From Rhexocercosporidium sp. MPI-PUGE-AT-0058 (taxonomy: Eukaryota > Ascomycota > Leotiomycetes > Helotiales): a stretch of 64,000 bases of DNA. The stretch's first letter is position 1. The number at the start of each line of letters is the position of its first letter. Below are positions 1 to 12,302 of this stretch, piece after piece. The stretch covers positions 2,542,001 to 2,606,000 of the forward strand of contig JAGTJL010000005.1 in assembly GCA_020746875.1 (NCBI GenBank). The letters are read 5' to 3'. The position numbers and the translations under genes are program-made. Below the pieces are notes generated by a model. The model did not search any database, had not been told where the DNA came from, and saw only the letters and a program-made list of their open reading frames with translations.

Positions 1-119
1 TAAGACTTGCCCAACATTACTTGGATTTCGAGTTCGACCATGGAACGAGATCTTTCACGACCCCTGAAACCAGAACAGACAAGAAGAAATCCCTCAAATT
101 GAAATACCGTCAACACGAA

Positions 120-845
120 ATGGCAAACGTCCACCGCCAACAATATGACGCAATGACAGTTGCAGTCATCGGAGCTCCCAGAGGCCTAGGAAGAGAGCTG
201 GGAAAGCAATTAGCGAAATCAACAGACACCCAAGTAATCGCCTCTACCCGATCATCTGAGGTAGACGGCAGGATCAAACGTGAAGTCAATCACACTATAC
301 ATCACAGACGACGCTTCTGTCACGGCAGCAGCAAAGACCGTCTCCGAGCTAGATCTCCTCATCGTCAACGCAGCCATGGGCAGTAACGATACTCTTCTTA
401 ACACCTCATCCGACGACCTGGTCGCATATCTGAGCACCAAAGTAATCGGACCGCATCGAGTTATCAAGGCCTTCCTCCCGGCACTGCTCACGGTAAAATG
501 AGGAAAATCATCGTCATCTCGTCTTCTTCGGGATCCAACGAGCTACAAAGAGGCACCCGCGTTGGCTTCAGCGGCCCGTATTCGGTTTCCAAGGCTGCGT
601 TGAACATGCTTGCTGTGCAGTACCACAACGAGCTGCAAGACCAGGGCTTCACGGTTGTCCCGATCCATCCTGGGTGGGTTGCCTCGACGGACACTCCATG
701 CTCGTATAGCGCAATCTCTTGGTGGTACTCACTCGCAAATCGTCCACGCTGTGCTTGTGGTTGTGATCATTGTATACAGGTCGGCTGGAAAGCCTCTCTA
801 GGGCTCAAGTTCAGCTTTGTGTGCCTCATTGTGCTCAGAAAATGA
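120..845 (+). pseudogene. Decayed short-chain dehydrogenase/reductase
   Basis: The pieces spell out a C-factor-like SDR of about 200 residues. A Rossmann start (AVIGAPRGLGREL) begins at the ATG at 153 (or 120), followed by a DLLIVNAAMG segment and then a VISSSSGS strand with the catalytic pattern YSVSKAA and a PIHPGWV segment. These pieces lie in different frames: the reading frame changes near 275-280 and again near 499-503 (where TGA also appears), and after HPGWVAS the similarity fades into unrelated sequence. I see no GT..AG introns that would repair the shifts. I infer an inactivated oxidoreductase gene; sequencing error is the alternative. The window edge at position 1 hides anything upstream. 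Confidence 0.6.
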
Positions 846-849
846 CAGC

Positions 850-1923
850 CATCGATTCTCAATAGTCTCCCATGTACCGTACTTAAAGTTCGCTGGTGAC
901 ATCTTGCTGCTAGATCCTCGAGTCTTTACCCCACCGCCCATGTTATGCTAGTTTCGCCTTGCAGAATCGACAGCCGTCGAAGGTGGCGCACAATTGAAGA
1001 AAGCATCTTCAATACCAAATTCCACACCCACTGTATGTCTTCCAAAGCTTCAGAGTACAGCACACCACTAACTGTGCTATAGCTTTTGGATTATCGTATG
1101 AAATTGTCCACTCCTGGTGGCAACTCATCTGTAATCTCCGTACTGCTTCAATCGATCTCTGAATGGCTCCAATTGTTTTGCCCCAAGCGCCCTCCTATAA
1201 TCAAACCCCATCGTGTAGGCTCAGTATTATTCGATTTGCAATAAGATCTCGATCTATATCAGGCGGTATTCGGGGGAGAGGTTCTAAGCCCTGCTGATGG
1301 CTGTGTGCGGTGTTGTTTTTCGTTGGTGCAGATGTAGGTGTGGTGTTGGTATTGTTATTAGTGTTGTTGGACGATATTTTTGGGTCAGCACGGTTTGCAC
1401 CAGGCTGGTTTCAAGGTCCCGCCAAAACCCAACACAGGAAATTCGCTTGCCCTGTTCCCTTCAAACATCATCTCCCTGCCGCATCAGCATCCGGCCCTAT
1501 TCTTCTTTCGAATGTTTGAACCATCACTTTGCCGTACTTCTATTTTCAGTAGTTGTATCTAATTATCCGCGGATTGATCTTCGAAGTCCCATTGCAGTCT
1601 TTCAGTCTACACTAGTGACCTAGTGCCTCCATCAAGGTCCCAACTTGGACTACAGACATTGTCTGTATGTGTACCTTTTATTTGTTCTTCTCTACTCCAG
1701 ATCCTGCAACTTACTCCTGTGATTGTTCTCACCACGGCATACATTTCTTCACGTAGGAGTGACACATAGGCAAGACTAATGTTGCGAGCCGTGGGGTTTC
1801 ACTTGAGTCTCTCTTCCAGGACACTTAGCTTCGTTGAAATAGACATGTTATTCGAGGCCTCTTGTTCTCTATCATTACTATCTACAGCAGAAGGCGGCAC
1901 CCTTCCTTCCCTAGTGGCAATGT
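850..1923. other. Gene-poor stretch
   Basis: About 1.1 kb between the SDR remnant and the 3' end of the coiled-coil gene. The longest open frames here are low-complexity Val/Cys-rich or Ser-rich and have no recognisable domain. I see nothing further. Confidence 0.4.
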
Positions 1924-3364
1924 TTACTCTCTCTCAAAACCATGGTTTCCATTTTCGACTCCATCTCTCTCATGGTACCACGTTGCTGCCCTTGATGAGG
2001 TTTGAAAAGCGTGCTGCTGGTTTTCTCGGATTTTATTTCTCGGATTCTGCTTTGCAAAACGACGAATCTGACGTTTGGCCATAGTTTCCAAATCCTGTGT
2101 GTTTGGTAGCGGTCGTTTGCTGTTTCGGGCGTTGTGAATCATGCCCCCTCGGGAACGAGACGTATGGTCTAATGCCGTTTGATCAAGAATTTCGAGCTTA
2201 TCACTAGCTGGCTTTTTTACTGAAAATTCTGTCTTCACAACCTTTCCTTCATTCTGCCCAACATCGAATTCTGAATTTTGTACGAAGCGGAGCGGGTGTG
2301 GTTTCCTCAGAGGTGCTCGTGCAGATTTATTGTGTCGGTACTCTTTTGGAGACGGTGTGTTACTAGCTGCTCCTGCTCCTGCATCGCTGGTTATATGCGG
2401 ACCTGCTGTGCTTACATGAACCGGGGGTTTGGGCAGATTCCCTAAACCTTGGGCAGTCTCCTGCCTTTCATCGTGGGGACAACTCGACGAAGCTTGACCC
2501 GTAGGCAACTTTGTTGATTCGGGCCCATAATTCTTCCGTTCAGCTTCTATCTTCTGCGTGACTCTTTCTTTCCCTTTTTTCTTCTCTGCTGATTGGCGCT
2601 GGTTTCCTCCACATGCCTCTACCTCGTGCGCGATTCGTTCCTCCTCCTGTTGCTTCCGTTTTGCTTGACGCTCACGTTCCTTCAGCTCAACTTCTGTTTC
2701 ACGCCGGGCTTTTTGTTTGTCCTTGGACTCATCAAGTCGCTCATGTACTTGTCTCAAGTCCTTCGCCATTTCGCGCCTGTACTTTTCACTCTCATCAGCG
2801 TCCCACCGTTGAAGATCTGTCATCAACGCGCTATGCACCTTAAAGGTCTCGAGTCCCAACTCTATGAGACTTCTTTTCCTCAACCACTCCTTGATATCTT
2901 CCTCCATCTCTTGCGTAGGGGCTTCTCTTTTCTTCCCGGAGGCTCCTAGATGTACGTTGACCAACATCGATATGAATAACAATGTTTCCAACAATGCCTG
3001 TGACTTGGCCGTCCGCGAGTCATACATGACCACTTTCCTGAAAGTGCTCATTGCTTGAAAGTTCCATATACGAGCATGTTTGTCATAGGGCTGGCATATC
3101 GCAAGGAGGAGCATATATGAGGCCTTGTAGTAGTCTGGCACCGGGTCTTCCGTTTGTTTCAAAAGAGAGGTAACTTGTTGAGCGCAGTGGGAATATTCTT
3201 GGGTCTGATATGAGTGGTGAAGCTGCATTATCCATCAGCATGTTACTGCAATCGCAGTGAAAACTTACTTCTGGAAACCAGCTTGCGTGGACTGACCGCG
3301 CTAGCGACTGACATAGTGAACGGCTTTCACGTGACCATTTATGATGGTATCTCGATTCAGACAT
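1924..3364 (-). CDS. Coiled-coil protein of unknown function
   Basis: Two exons, 3364-3269 and 3222-1924, joined in phase 0 through a 46-nt intron with donor GTAAGT. The product has 464 residues. I do not recognise the family. The first ~150 residues look all-helical (including a QALLETLLFISMLVNVHL segment, hydrophobic but probably not a membrane anchor). Residues roughly 165-245 form a charged coiled coil rich in Glu, Lys and Arg. The rest is low-complexity and basic, probably disordered, ending in a Lys/Arg/Asn-rich tail. The start at 3364 is preferred over the ATG at 3228 because the upstream exon splices in frame with a consensus donor. The convergence of splice signals and frame supports a real gene. 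No function can be assigned. Confidence 0.6.
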
Positions 3365-4051
3365 GATGTTATTGCTGTTGTCAGAAAAGGATGTTTAATA
3401 TATCTAAAAGTTGTGAGCTTTTGAGGCCTTTGGTTGTGACGATGTCTATGCCCGAAGTTACGCAAATGCTGTCCTGCTGTCATGCAAAGGAAGGAGCCAT
3501 CCCCCCTAGACCAAAGGAAATGCGACTGCCACTTTTCGACATCTTTACCAGCTGAAGATTAGCTTTTCGGTTCTGGGTAATGATACTTAGGTAGCTAGAA
3601 AGAACAGCTGATGGAAGCCCTTTCCTATCGTGCTCGATCAGATCCTCTCGCTGGGCTTCCTGTTCACTGCCACTATAGCATGAGTTCATGATCTCGCAAT
3701 TCTGGCCGCCAAGCTCAGCCAGCTCATTTGACAACGGTTGTGCTTGAAAGAACTTAGATTGCTGCTAAATCTCGAAATCTGAAAGGGGGATATATCAATG
3801 AGTCCTTTCGTTCCACTGACTGCAACAATACGAATGTCAAGTCCGACCGAGTAGAGTAGCAAATGCGGTTCTCGGCGTAAGTGCCTCCGGATTCCATGAG
3901 TTCAGCGTTTTATTCCCAGTAAATCCTTCCTACTAGCAATATGCTACCGAGGTCTCTCGGAACATTCCCGTCTACAAGAGCCAAGTCTATCAGAGGCTTG
4001 GAGTGAAACAAGTGGTTCGAAACTTCCACTCAAAGGCGAAGATCGGAGATT

Positions 4052-4213
4052 GTACGGAAGGGGGTTCTCAGTGGGTCTCGACCCCCCCTGTTTCTGCCTT
4101 AACATATGAGGAAACTTGTGGAGAAAATTCTAGAATTTCAAACTGTTGATTGGAAGAATTACCTTACTGCCGTACAAGGGGGGGCGAGACCCACTGAAAA
4201 CCCCCTTCCGTAC
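4052..4213. repeat. Foldback / MITE-like element with 36-37-bp inverted arms
   Basis: Left arm 4052-4088 and right arm 4178-4213 are reverse complements with one mismatch and one single-base gap. Both outer ends read GTACGGAAGGGGG. They enclose an 89-bp spacer with no coding capacity. No clear target-site duplication flanks it. A third copy of the terminal TGTACGGAAG occurs at 4250-4259, which hints at a nested or broken second copy. A non-autonomous transposon relic is the simplest reading. Confidence 0.55.
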
Positions 4214-6107
4214 GACAGTAAGCGAGCATGGCATGAGGAGTCAAAGCCTTGTACGGAAGTACCAAAGTACCCAAGCGACAACATGCCCTGTACGCCCATA
4301 CCCATGCCAATGTAACAATTGGACACGGAGTCGGTTCAAAAGAAACCAGTCTGTGAGCCCGGATGACCATGTCTTTCTCAGAAAGTGGGAATTCGTATCG
4401 GGGATTTGGCAAAACGCCAAATTACCAAATCTTTTCACAACAGCTGCAGGATCACGATCATAACCGAACCCATTCTCCAAGCAAGCACCTGGTGCACATA
4501 CATACTTGGGCAATGATACTTAACATGTAGTAATGTCACATCATGAAGCGTAAGTTTTGAGGCGCGGAACCAACCCTCCCTTCCTTTCGTGAAAAGCAGC
4601 CAACGGAATTGGCTGAGCGTAACAGTGTTGAAGAATTGAACATCCAAGCACTCGTTACCCAAATTCGACTTCATTTTGTGACACTTATGAACCACTTTAT
4701 AAGGTTTCTGGGACACACAAAGCCTTGATGACGTCTTCGAACTGGAAGTTGTACGCGCTCGGAGCATGTTGCTCCAGGTGGGATTTCCCCTCTTCCATCC
4801 GTCATTAACGATGCGTTAAACTTCTGTTTCTTCTTCACATCAATCACAGTCAACAGTCAAAACAAAGAGCCTATGATCGTCCTGCCTCGCTGCCGCTAGT
4901 CATGCAAAATAGGTTGGGTGACGCGCGACTCATGATCTCAACTCAATGTTCCGATTCATGCCATCAGACTTTTAAGTTCGTCCAGACTCATAATCCATCT
5001 GATATTAAACTTTCAGATCTACCTTATGCAAATAAACATCAGTCCATAAGAATAATCGCGCTTCTGGGATTTGCTCTCAAACCTTCGCGGGAAGTCAATC
5101 GAACTAAGGTTCGGACTGACAGCGTTAGCTTGGGAAGTTAATATGACAACAAGCCTGTGCAAGAGATTAACTCAAACTCTTTCCTTAGCGTGCCAAATCT
5201 CTGGAACCATGAATGAGTAAAAATGAGCCGCAAACAATCAGCACATTTCCCAAAACGATCTCGTTTTGGTTGGAGAATTCCCAAAATTAGCTGGCCGAGT
5301 CGCCTTTTCTTCCAACATTGAAGGACCAGTAATAATACTAATGAAGCATGAAAACTTCAGATGAGTGACGACGACGGTGAGAGGTGGGTTAATGTGGGGT
5401 TTCGAGTCTGATGTCCGAGTTTGGATGGTTCTCCTTCATCTCAAAGTGCTCTTTGGGTCCGTTCGCTACCCCTGGTGATCACATGACTGTCTCACAACAA
5501 GCCCCTCAGACAATCTCGCCTGGAAAGCTCAAACTCAACATCCGCTTCGAGACGAAGTCCGTCCCATGAATTCTCCGCCCATTCGATCTGTTCATCTCAA
5601 AAGCGCGTCCGAGGCTCAGATGCGCGCAGAGGCACCAATCGACGACAGGTATGACCTTGACTCCGCAGGTTCTGCCCAATTCTCCTCCGCGCACATCAAT
5701 CGCGAGGCGTCTCTCGTTCCAGACACTGGGCCGTGGCGGGCAGGCCACCCCTCTCATCTGAATATCTGATGCGCGAGACTGTCTGATACCCGGCCGCACA
5801 TCTTTCTGGTGTCGGCGGCAGGATCTGACCTGCTTTGCTCACCCATATCCCTGGTTCTTGGCCAATTGGCAGGCACACCGAGAGGTCGAGGAAGCGCTAG
5901 ACGCGCCCAGACAAAGCCCACGCCGCTCAGGGGGTGCAGCAATTGGGTTGAGCGGCTGAGAATCGAGAGGATGAACGGGTGAGAAACGCCATGTTCTCCA
6001 GGTATGATCTGCATTATAGTAATGAGGTTAGTGTTCAGGGTGACAAGAGCAGGATTCTATGCTTGGCGAGCGTTTGATCCAGACTTCACCAGCCTCGATG
6101 ATTCAAG

Positions 6108-6320
6108 CTATAAGAGGCTTTCGTCCACTCTGCATTGCTGTTTCTTTCCTCAACGCATCATTCAGTCTCTTTCAGTTCACTATACATTCTTTATCTCCCC
6201 AGTTCTGTGAACTTCTTCTTCCAACATTCTTTATTGCATTTTCAACACTCACTTAGGCCGGTCCTTCTTTTACTGTCCATATTTATCAATTCTTTCATCG
6301 ATTTCTACACGAACGCAATT
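6108..6320 (+). promoter_or_regulatory. TATA box and CT-rich leader of the Ala-rich secreted protein gene
   Basis: A TATA-like CTATAAGAG at 6108-6116 lies about 205 bp before the ATG and is followed by a long C/T-rich tract. A TATA box followed by a pyrimidine-rich 5' leader is typical of strongly expressed filamentous-fungal genes. Confidence 0.45.
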
Positions 6321-8265
6321 ATGAAGTACGAAACTGCCACGGTTCTCCTCGCCTTCCTCGGGCTTGCATCTGCTGCCCCAACCAAGTTGCGCAGAGAGGT
6401 TCCCCAAGAACGATCCCATGAGAAGTTCCTCACCAGTGTTCGCGCCAGCTTGAACCTCGACAACCCAGATGAGATCCAGGATCCTGTCTTCGGTCTTTTG
6501 GGTAATGCCGCCGCTGCTAAGGGAGCAGGAAAGATTACCAACTTGGACTGTCTTCACCAGGCCACTGCTGATCGTGCTTTCACCAATGCTAAGGCTGCTG
6601 GAGACGTTCAGGCCCAAGTTGACGCACTGATCTTTGCTGCTTTGGAGAGAAACACTGGTTCTGTTGGGTTGAAGAGTGTTCTTTGCACCGATGCTGCCGT
6701 TAACCCAGAGATCGACGCTCTCACTCAACATCAAGATCCCGCCTCCGAGAATGCTGCTGCCGATAACAAGGCACTCGTCCTTCTCCTCGCTCAAGAGATT
6801 GCTGCTATTGGCGGTGACCCACTCGATGCTCTTCTCTCTGGAACTTTTGCTCCAGGAGAGGTAAGTGCTCCATTGACGTATTCATAACCCGTGCTGACAC
6901 GTCTAGATTGGGGACCCAACTGGTGCGGGAAATACTTGTGACGATGCCGATGATGCTGAGGGGTGCATTTTTACTCAGAAACTTCTCGTAAACGATGCAA
7001 CAGAGGCGGAAATTCAAGCTGCAGTCGCTGGAGTTGCTGTTGGTGGTGGAGCCGCTGGTAAGATTCTCTTCCCTCTTCGTCTTCGACAAATATCAATACT
7101 AATATCAAACAGCCAACGAGACCGCCGCCGTCGGAAACGGAGATGCCGCTGTTAGCGCCTGCCCTGCTGTTGTCACTGCCACAGTCACCGCTGTAAGCCT
7201 TCCCCTTTTACTTGCACGTAGAGGAAAATTTGAATGGATATCAGAAGAGCTGCATTGAGAGTCCGCAACTTAACGCAAACATACTAATATGCAAACAGGG
7301 CGCTGTTGCCGAACAGACTGCGGCCCCTCCTGCCGTATGTTAATATCCTCTGGTCTCAATCTGTGGCCAAAAACACATACCCAGCCATCCTAACATAGAG
7401 ATTAGCAAGCTGACTTTTGTACAGCCTGCCAAACCTGCTAAGGCTGCTGGTGGCGCTGCTAAACCTGCTAAGGCTGCTGGAGGCGCTGCCAAAGATGCTG
7501 CCAAAGATGCTGCCGCTGGAGGTGCCGCCGGAGGTGCCGCTAAGGATGCTGCTGGTGTTGCTGCTGGAGGTAGGATCGCCGCTCAACTTCAAACGGAGTT
7601 CGACTGACACTTTCAAGCCAACGTCCAAACCTTTGCTGGAGCCCTCGGAGGAGCTGCCCCAGCTGTCATTGAGTCTGCCGGTGACCGCCCATTCTCCGTC
7701 AACGGCGCAACCTTTGTGAACATCGGCGCCGCTCTGCAAAGATCTTGTAAGTCCCGTCTTTAACCTCCCTGCAACCAATCATCACCACTTAACTAATTTC
7801 ACCAGGCGCCGTCCAGAACAACGCTTGCGCAAACGCTGTCAACTCGGGAGCTCTTGAAGGTGATGTCGGACAATGCGGTGATCAAGAGAAGGCTTGCAAT
7901 GCAGCCGCCGCCGCAAAGAAGACCAAGCGTCAAGCGCTCGACTTCGGCGCATGCTCCAACCCAGCTGTTCAGTTCGCTGTCGGACTTGATGGTCGTAAGG
8001 AGGCTTCTTTCCAAGCTGTCAACAACGCAGACTTTAACCACGGATCGGCTTTGAACATCAAGGTTATCTCTGACTTCATCTGTCAGCAACTTGACTCTAA
8101 GTGCAAAGCTAATGCCGCTGCTCTTGATGCATGTGCATCTGCTCAGAGCGCCGCTGGTATGTTTCTTCCTCCGATCTCTCCACCGAACGTTATTCCTGAC
8201 ATCGACTAGCTGCCCTCAAAGGCCAAGCATCGGCTGATGCCTTCAACGCCGCCCTCGGCGTTTAA
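6321..8265 (+). CDS. Secreted Ala/Gly-rich protein, eight exons
   Basis: Exons 6321-6860, 6907-7057, 7113-7192, 7299-7334, 7425-7569, 7618-7746, 7806-8156 and 8210-8265 join in frame to 495 residues. The start begins a classic signal peptide (LLAFLGLASAAP, cleavage near residue 18-19). The first 180 residues are a helical domain with few Cys. A middle acidic Cys-bearing piece follows (NTCDDADDAEGC). Then comes a low-complexity linker repeating KPAKAAGGAA and KDAA, encoded largely by its own short exons. The C-terminal domain has about seven Cys and an IKVISDFICQQL motif. From memory, similar proteins are common in Pezizomycotina and have no established role (some carry misleading names such as ribosomal S17). 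Extracellular or wall-associated location is inferred from the signal peptide. It converges on the transporter gene downstream. Confidence 0.85.
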
Positions 8266-8977
8266 ATGTTCCCTTCTCGTCATGACCAACAACATCACTT
8301 TGTCATCTTGGGTAAGCTTAGCATTGTAACCTGCTTCACTATTCTGTGTTTTTTGGGGAGGGGATGAGCAGAGGATGATTGATTGATTTGAATTGTTATT
8401 TTTTGGGCACGGGGAGAGATCATGGAAACCTTTTTATGTATTTTGGAAACTGAAGTAGACGGGCCGCAGTCTGGCTCGGCTCTTAATGAAGATCGCGTTC
8501 GCTGTGTAAAGATATGAAAGGCGTGAGTAATGATGCTTTTTAGGTTCCTCACTTGTGATTTGATTTGGTTTCGCCTGTGTTGCTAGCATCTGTCGAGGAG
8601 ACAGCGATGACTTAGGCACTTTTTAGTTACGAATTATGTAATATGTGATATTTAACTGATTTGAGCGGTCAAGATTCTATGGTGGTCTAATATCCATATA
8701 CGCCATTCTGTCATCTTCTGCTTCTCGTCTACGAAATCCTGTTTTCGGCCTCTTAGCCATGACCTCAAATTCTGTTGAGGAACACCTTGTTACCCTGGAG
8801 ACTAAAGCATAACTAGCCCAACATCCCATCCGCTCCCCAGAAACACCTACCAAACCTCACCCGTCCCATGGTACCACACCAAACGATCAGCCCATAATGA
8901 CGTCTCAAATCGTAACTCCTCAAATCAAAAACCCAAACGCTTTTCTCAAACACCTTATTTAGGCTATTATACCGTAT
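8266..8977. other. Convergent 3' regions
   Basis: About 700 bp between two genes that point at each other. It probably holds both 3' untranslated regions. I see no coding frame of note. Confidence 0.45.
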
Positions 8978-10263
8978 TCAAGTTGTGGTCCCACTCATCT
9001 GATCACTGTTCTTCCTACCATAGTCTTGCACTTGGTAGTCTTTCACAAAACCGGTGACCGCCATGTTGCCTGAGTTGGGGAGAGGTTTGTTGGATGGTTC
9101 CGTGGGGTGTATGGAATCTTGGCCATGGCTCTGGATATGTGAACCACCATTGCCGTTTGTCATGTGCAAAGTTGCGCTGTTAACATGTTCGGTTACTGGA
9201 ACGCCTAGAAGAGGGAAATGTTAGTTTACAATTCCTTCATACTAATTCGATATCCGGTGCCAACAAGCGGACTAACTCACCAAAAGCAGACCCCTTCCTC
9301 CCATCACCTATCTCATCGAAATGCATCTCAACCTCTTCTCCTTCCAAAAACAAATACCAATACACAGCACCGCAAAACAACCCACCACCTACAATATTTC
9401 CCAATAAAGCTGGAATCATACTCTTCCAGATATAGTAACCGACAGTGAGAGGCTTTGGAGCGTCGAGGAAGATGGCGAGGGGCATAAAGTACATGTTTGC
9501 TATTACACGGTCGGTCACAAGACCCACGAAGCACATCACTGGGAACCAGATCGCTATTATTTTGGAGATTATCTCGCGGGAAGAGATGGCGAGGAAGACA
9601 GCCATGCATACGAACCAGTTGCCTGGGATATGTCAGTCTTGTCTGGTCTTGAATTAGGAGATTCACGTTGGAGTCTCGAATGGAAAAGAGAGAAAACTTA
9701 CAAAGAATACTCTTCAAGAATATTTGATGCCGGTAAGGAGTCAATGCTTTCGATTTCGCAAAGCTAAGTGCCTTGGCCCTGTACGGATCTGCTTCGAAAG
9801 TTCCGCCATCTACAGGCATTTAGCATTCCATCGGGTCACTAGGGATAGCAATTTGAAGGATTTACATACACCCCGTCAGAACAGCCATCAAAAACAGCGC
9901 ACCCGCCAAATTTCCAACGAAGCTCACAACCCACGTCTTCAACAGATCCGCAAAACTACACCTCCGATGCAGCAGCGCAACTACAGAATACATGCAGTAA
10001 CTCGTGAAGAGGTCGGCTCCAGTTAACATGACCATGATCAAGCCAACTGGGAACACCATTGCGGAAATCGTGCAGAGGAGTCCTGGGGCGTTGGTTTGGA
10101 ACCATGGCGATGAGTTCGTAGATAGGGAGAGGGCTGCACCGAAGGAGAGGAGTGCTCCGCCTAGGAAGGAGTTGATAAACATTTTGTCAAGGCGCATTCG
10201 TGCTTTTTTGGCTCCGATTCGGGAGACCAGTTCCGTTGTTTGGGCTGGAGTGAAAGCGTCCAT
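8978..10263 (-). CDS. Formate/nitrite transporter (FNT family)
   Basis: Exons 10263-9870, 9809-9702, 9622-9281 and 9204-8978 give 356 residues. The protein has the six-helix FNT layout: an N-terminal helix start (FINSFLGGALLSFGAAL), a second (GLLCTISAMVFPVGLIMVML), then TGADLFTSYCMYS and an LTGYGGTF junction formed across intron 1. NWFVCMAVFLAI and the late NIVGGGLFCGAVYWYLF helix follow. The hydrophilic tail after residue ~280 is encoded by the last exon and is rich in Gly, His, Asn and Ser. Family knowledge: FNT channels move formate, nitrite or other small anions across the plasma membrane; which anion here cannot be told from sequence. The GTATGT, GTAAGT and GTGAGT donors and the restored YGG motif support the splice model. 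Confidence 0.9.
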
Positions 10264-11803
10264 TGTGTTGGTGGTTTGCTCGGGAGACTGTGGTTGTTGG
10301 AGAGCTTCAACGGACGATACGAAGGATATCTAGACATCTGAAAAAAAATTATTATCAAGATCTTCCAGTTGATAATCAAGTCGACAGTCCGTTGGAGTTA
10401 GTATAGGTAGCTTTTGTCTTTAGCTCCTCAGAAGTAAACTTTGCCAATCCCTGGGCCATTGAGAATCTGGGGATTGGTCTCCACAGGTCATTTGGAGAGG
10501 AACATGGTATCAGGTATCTACTCATTTCACGTATCGTTCTGTTATCAGCAAGGATGTCAGGGTATTTTTTCTCAAAGCAGTGCTGACTTTCTGCTGCTAC
10601 TGAGTAAACAATGGGTCTTCGAATCGACGAATGTCAATTGGTGGCTTGGCATGACCGGCATTGAAGGAGATTCTGGAAGTATGCTTCCAGCTGCATCCAA
10701 CCTTTAGAAACTTTAGATGCGATTAAAGAAAGGGACGAAGAATTAGAAAAGCCACCCAGAAAAAGACAACTAGATAAAGGTCAGTAGCACAACTAGAACT
10801 ACGAGAAAGGCATATGGAAGCCCAAGGCGAAACCGGGGGAAGACGTGAACGCTCCAAAAGCTTTCAACCTGACATCGACATCAGTCCTACTGGATTCACA
10901 AAACGCAAGATGCGATATGCGCGGTAACGTCTACCCCACCGGCCGAGGGTTTCGAAGAACTGATGTCAACGTATCATTCGGAGTCAACTAATCAAACTCT
11001 TTGAGGAAGGTCGCACTCCATTCTACACATGCACTTCCGACATACTTACTCTTCTTGGCAAAGAAAACGCTAGGAGTGAGTCCAGCCCCTTGGGAGGGGG
11101 AACAATACAAGCTTCGTGGAGGCATTGGCTTTACTTCAGGTTGCTGCGAGTTGTGTCTTCCTGCTGTCAGCCAAGATCAGATATCCCAGACACCGTGATG
11201 GTCGATTTTGCTGCCCCTCGTGATGACGTATCGATGTATGACCTCTCTGAGGCACCGAATTGTTCTCATGGTGAGTTGACATTTCGAAATCGTTATAGGA
11301 GGAAGTAAAAGCCGGTGCAAAGGAGTCGTGGCTGCATGGGTTTGCACTTAAACAACTGATACATGTAGCATACTGTAAACAAACGAGATAACTTGTAATT
11401 TTCCGCGACTTCCTCTCCTAGCATATCATTCCATTTGTTTCTCCCAACCTGCTCTCCAATCGAACCGAAATTAGGCAAAAATATCTATATCGCTTGAAGG
11501 TTTCCGAGAAGCAGTATTCGTGCTTAAAATACTGTCGCAAGTTAACAACCCCACTAATTCGAGATCTCTCGGAAGCAAACTACCTGGATCTAGCTTTCTG
11601 ATGAGAGTCTTTGGTTCTGCTTCCAAACATAATCATCTTTTTCTAAGTTACATTACGCTGACAAATCCAGCGAGTACTCAAGTAGGTCAAGACAGGTATT
11701 CATGAAATTCGTTAAATTCACCCTCTCCCAACATTCTTACCCCAAACTCCTACCAAAAACAGAAGAATGGAAAACGATCAGGAAATACGATATATCAAAT
11801 ATA
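10264..11803. other. Gene-poor stretch
   Basis: About 1.5 kb upstream of the transporter and downstream of the six-Cys protein gene. The few open frames of 60-90 codons have no domains. I see nothing else. Confidence 0.4.
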
Positions 11804-12302
11804 CTACTCGCACAGCAACTCCATAGCTCCATATCCCCTAACCGGCGCATTTCCACAACCAACCTTATTCCCTGTCGCCAACCCATCAAACGCAAACCCA
11901 TGAATCTCGTTTCCAGACCTCCAGACACAGTTCCCATCCATATGCGCCAAGATCGCACATCCTCCAGCACCAGTCTTAGGCGGTGCAGTCAAGACTGCAG
12001 TCAGAGCTCCTCCAAATGGCAGGTTGAGAACTGCACATGTCGCTTCGGCGATTGTGACGGTTGCGAATACACCGGCTGATCCGTCGGCTGGAGGAGTGGC
12101 TGTCGCTGATGGGCAGGTGTATGATGAGTAAACTGTGACTTTTGCGGAGGCTGGACCGCCGGGTGCTTTGGCTCGTGCGATGAGGGGAGAAGCTAGTCCG
12201 GGTGCGAGGAGAAAGAGAGGAGCGATGATGTTCTATGAGTTTATTGGTAAGTATGGTCTTTGCATGGAACGAGAATGTTTCATTACTCACAATGAGTTGC
12301 AT
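11804..12302 (-). CDS. Small secreted six-cysteine protein (copy A)
   Basis: Two exons: a 12-nt first exon (12302-12291, M-Q-L-I) and 12232-11804, giving 146 residues. The signal peptide ends near LASP (residues 17-20). The mature part has six Cys (44, 70, 96, 106, 130, 145), an even number consistent with three disulphides. Motifs include GGPASAK, TVTIAEATCA, PKTGAGGC and GYGAMELLC. It matches the protein at 51632-52263 at 82 of 146 positions without a single gap, with all six Cys aligned and the same 12-nt first exon. I do not recognise a named family. Size, secretion and Cys content fit an effector or antimicrobial-type protein, but that is inference. Confidence 0.85.

Larger units (their letters stand above)
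3365..6320. other. Gene-poor stretch with a small open frame and a foldback element
   Basis: About 3 kb with no convincing gene. An 84-codon open frame on the minus strand (3734-3480) has ordinary composition and a Gly-rich end (SFGLGG) but no recognised domain; it could be an upstream exon or chance. A 162-bp foldback lies at 4052-4213 (listed separately). The last 250 bp are the promoter and CT-rich leader of the next gene. Confidence 0.4.

Noticed and set aside
4106..4463. Open frames across the foldback element
   Set aside because: They run through the inverted arms and spacer in all frames and have no domain; chance reading of a repeat.
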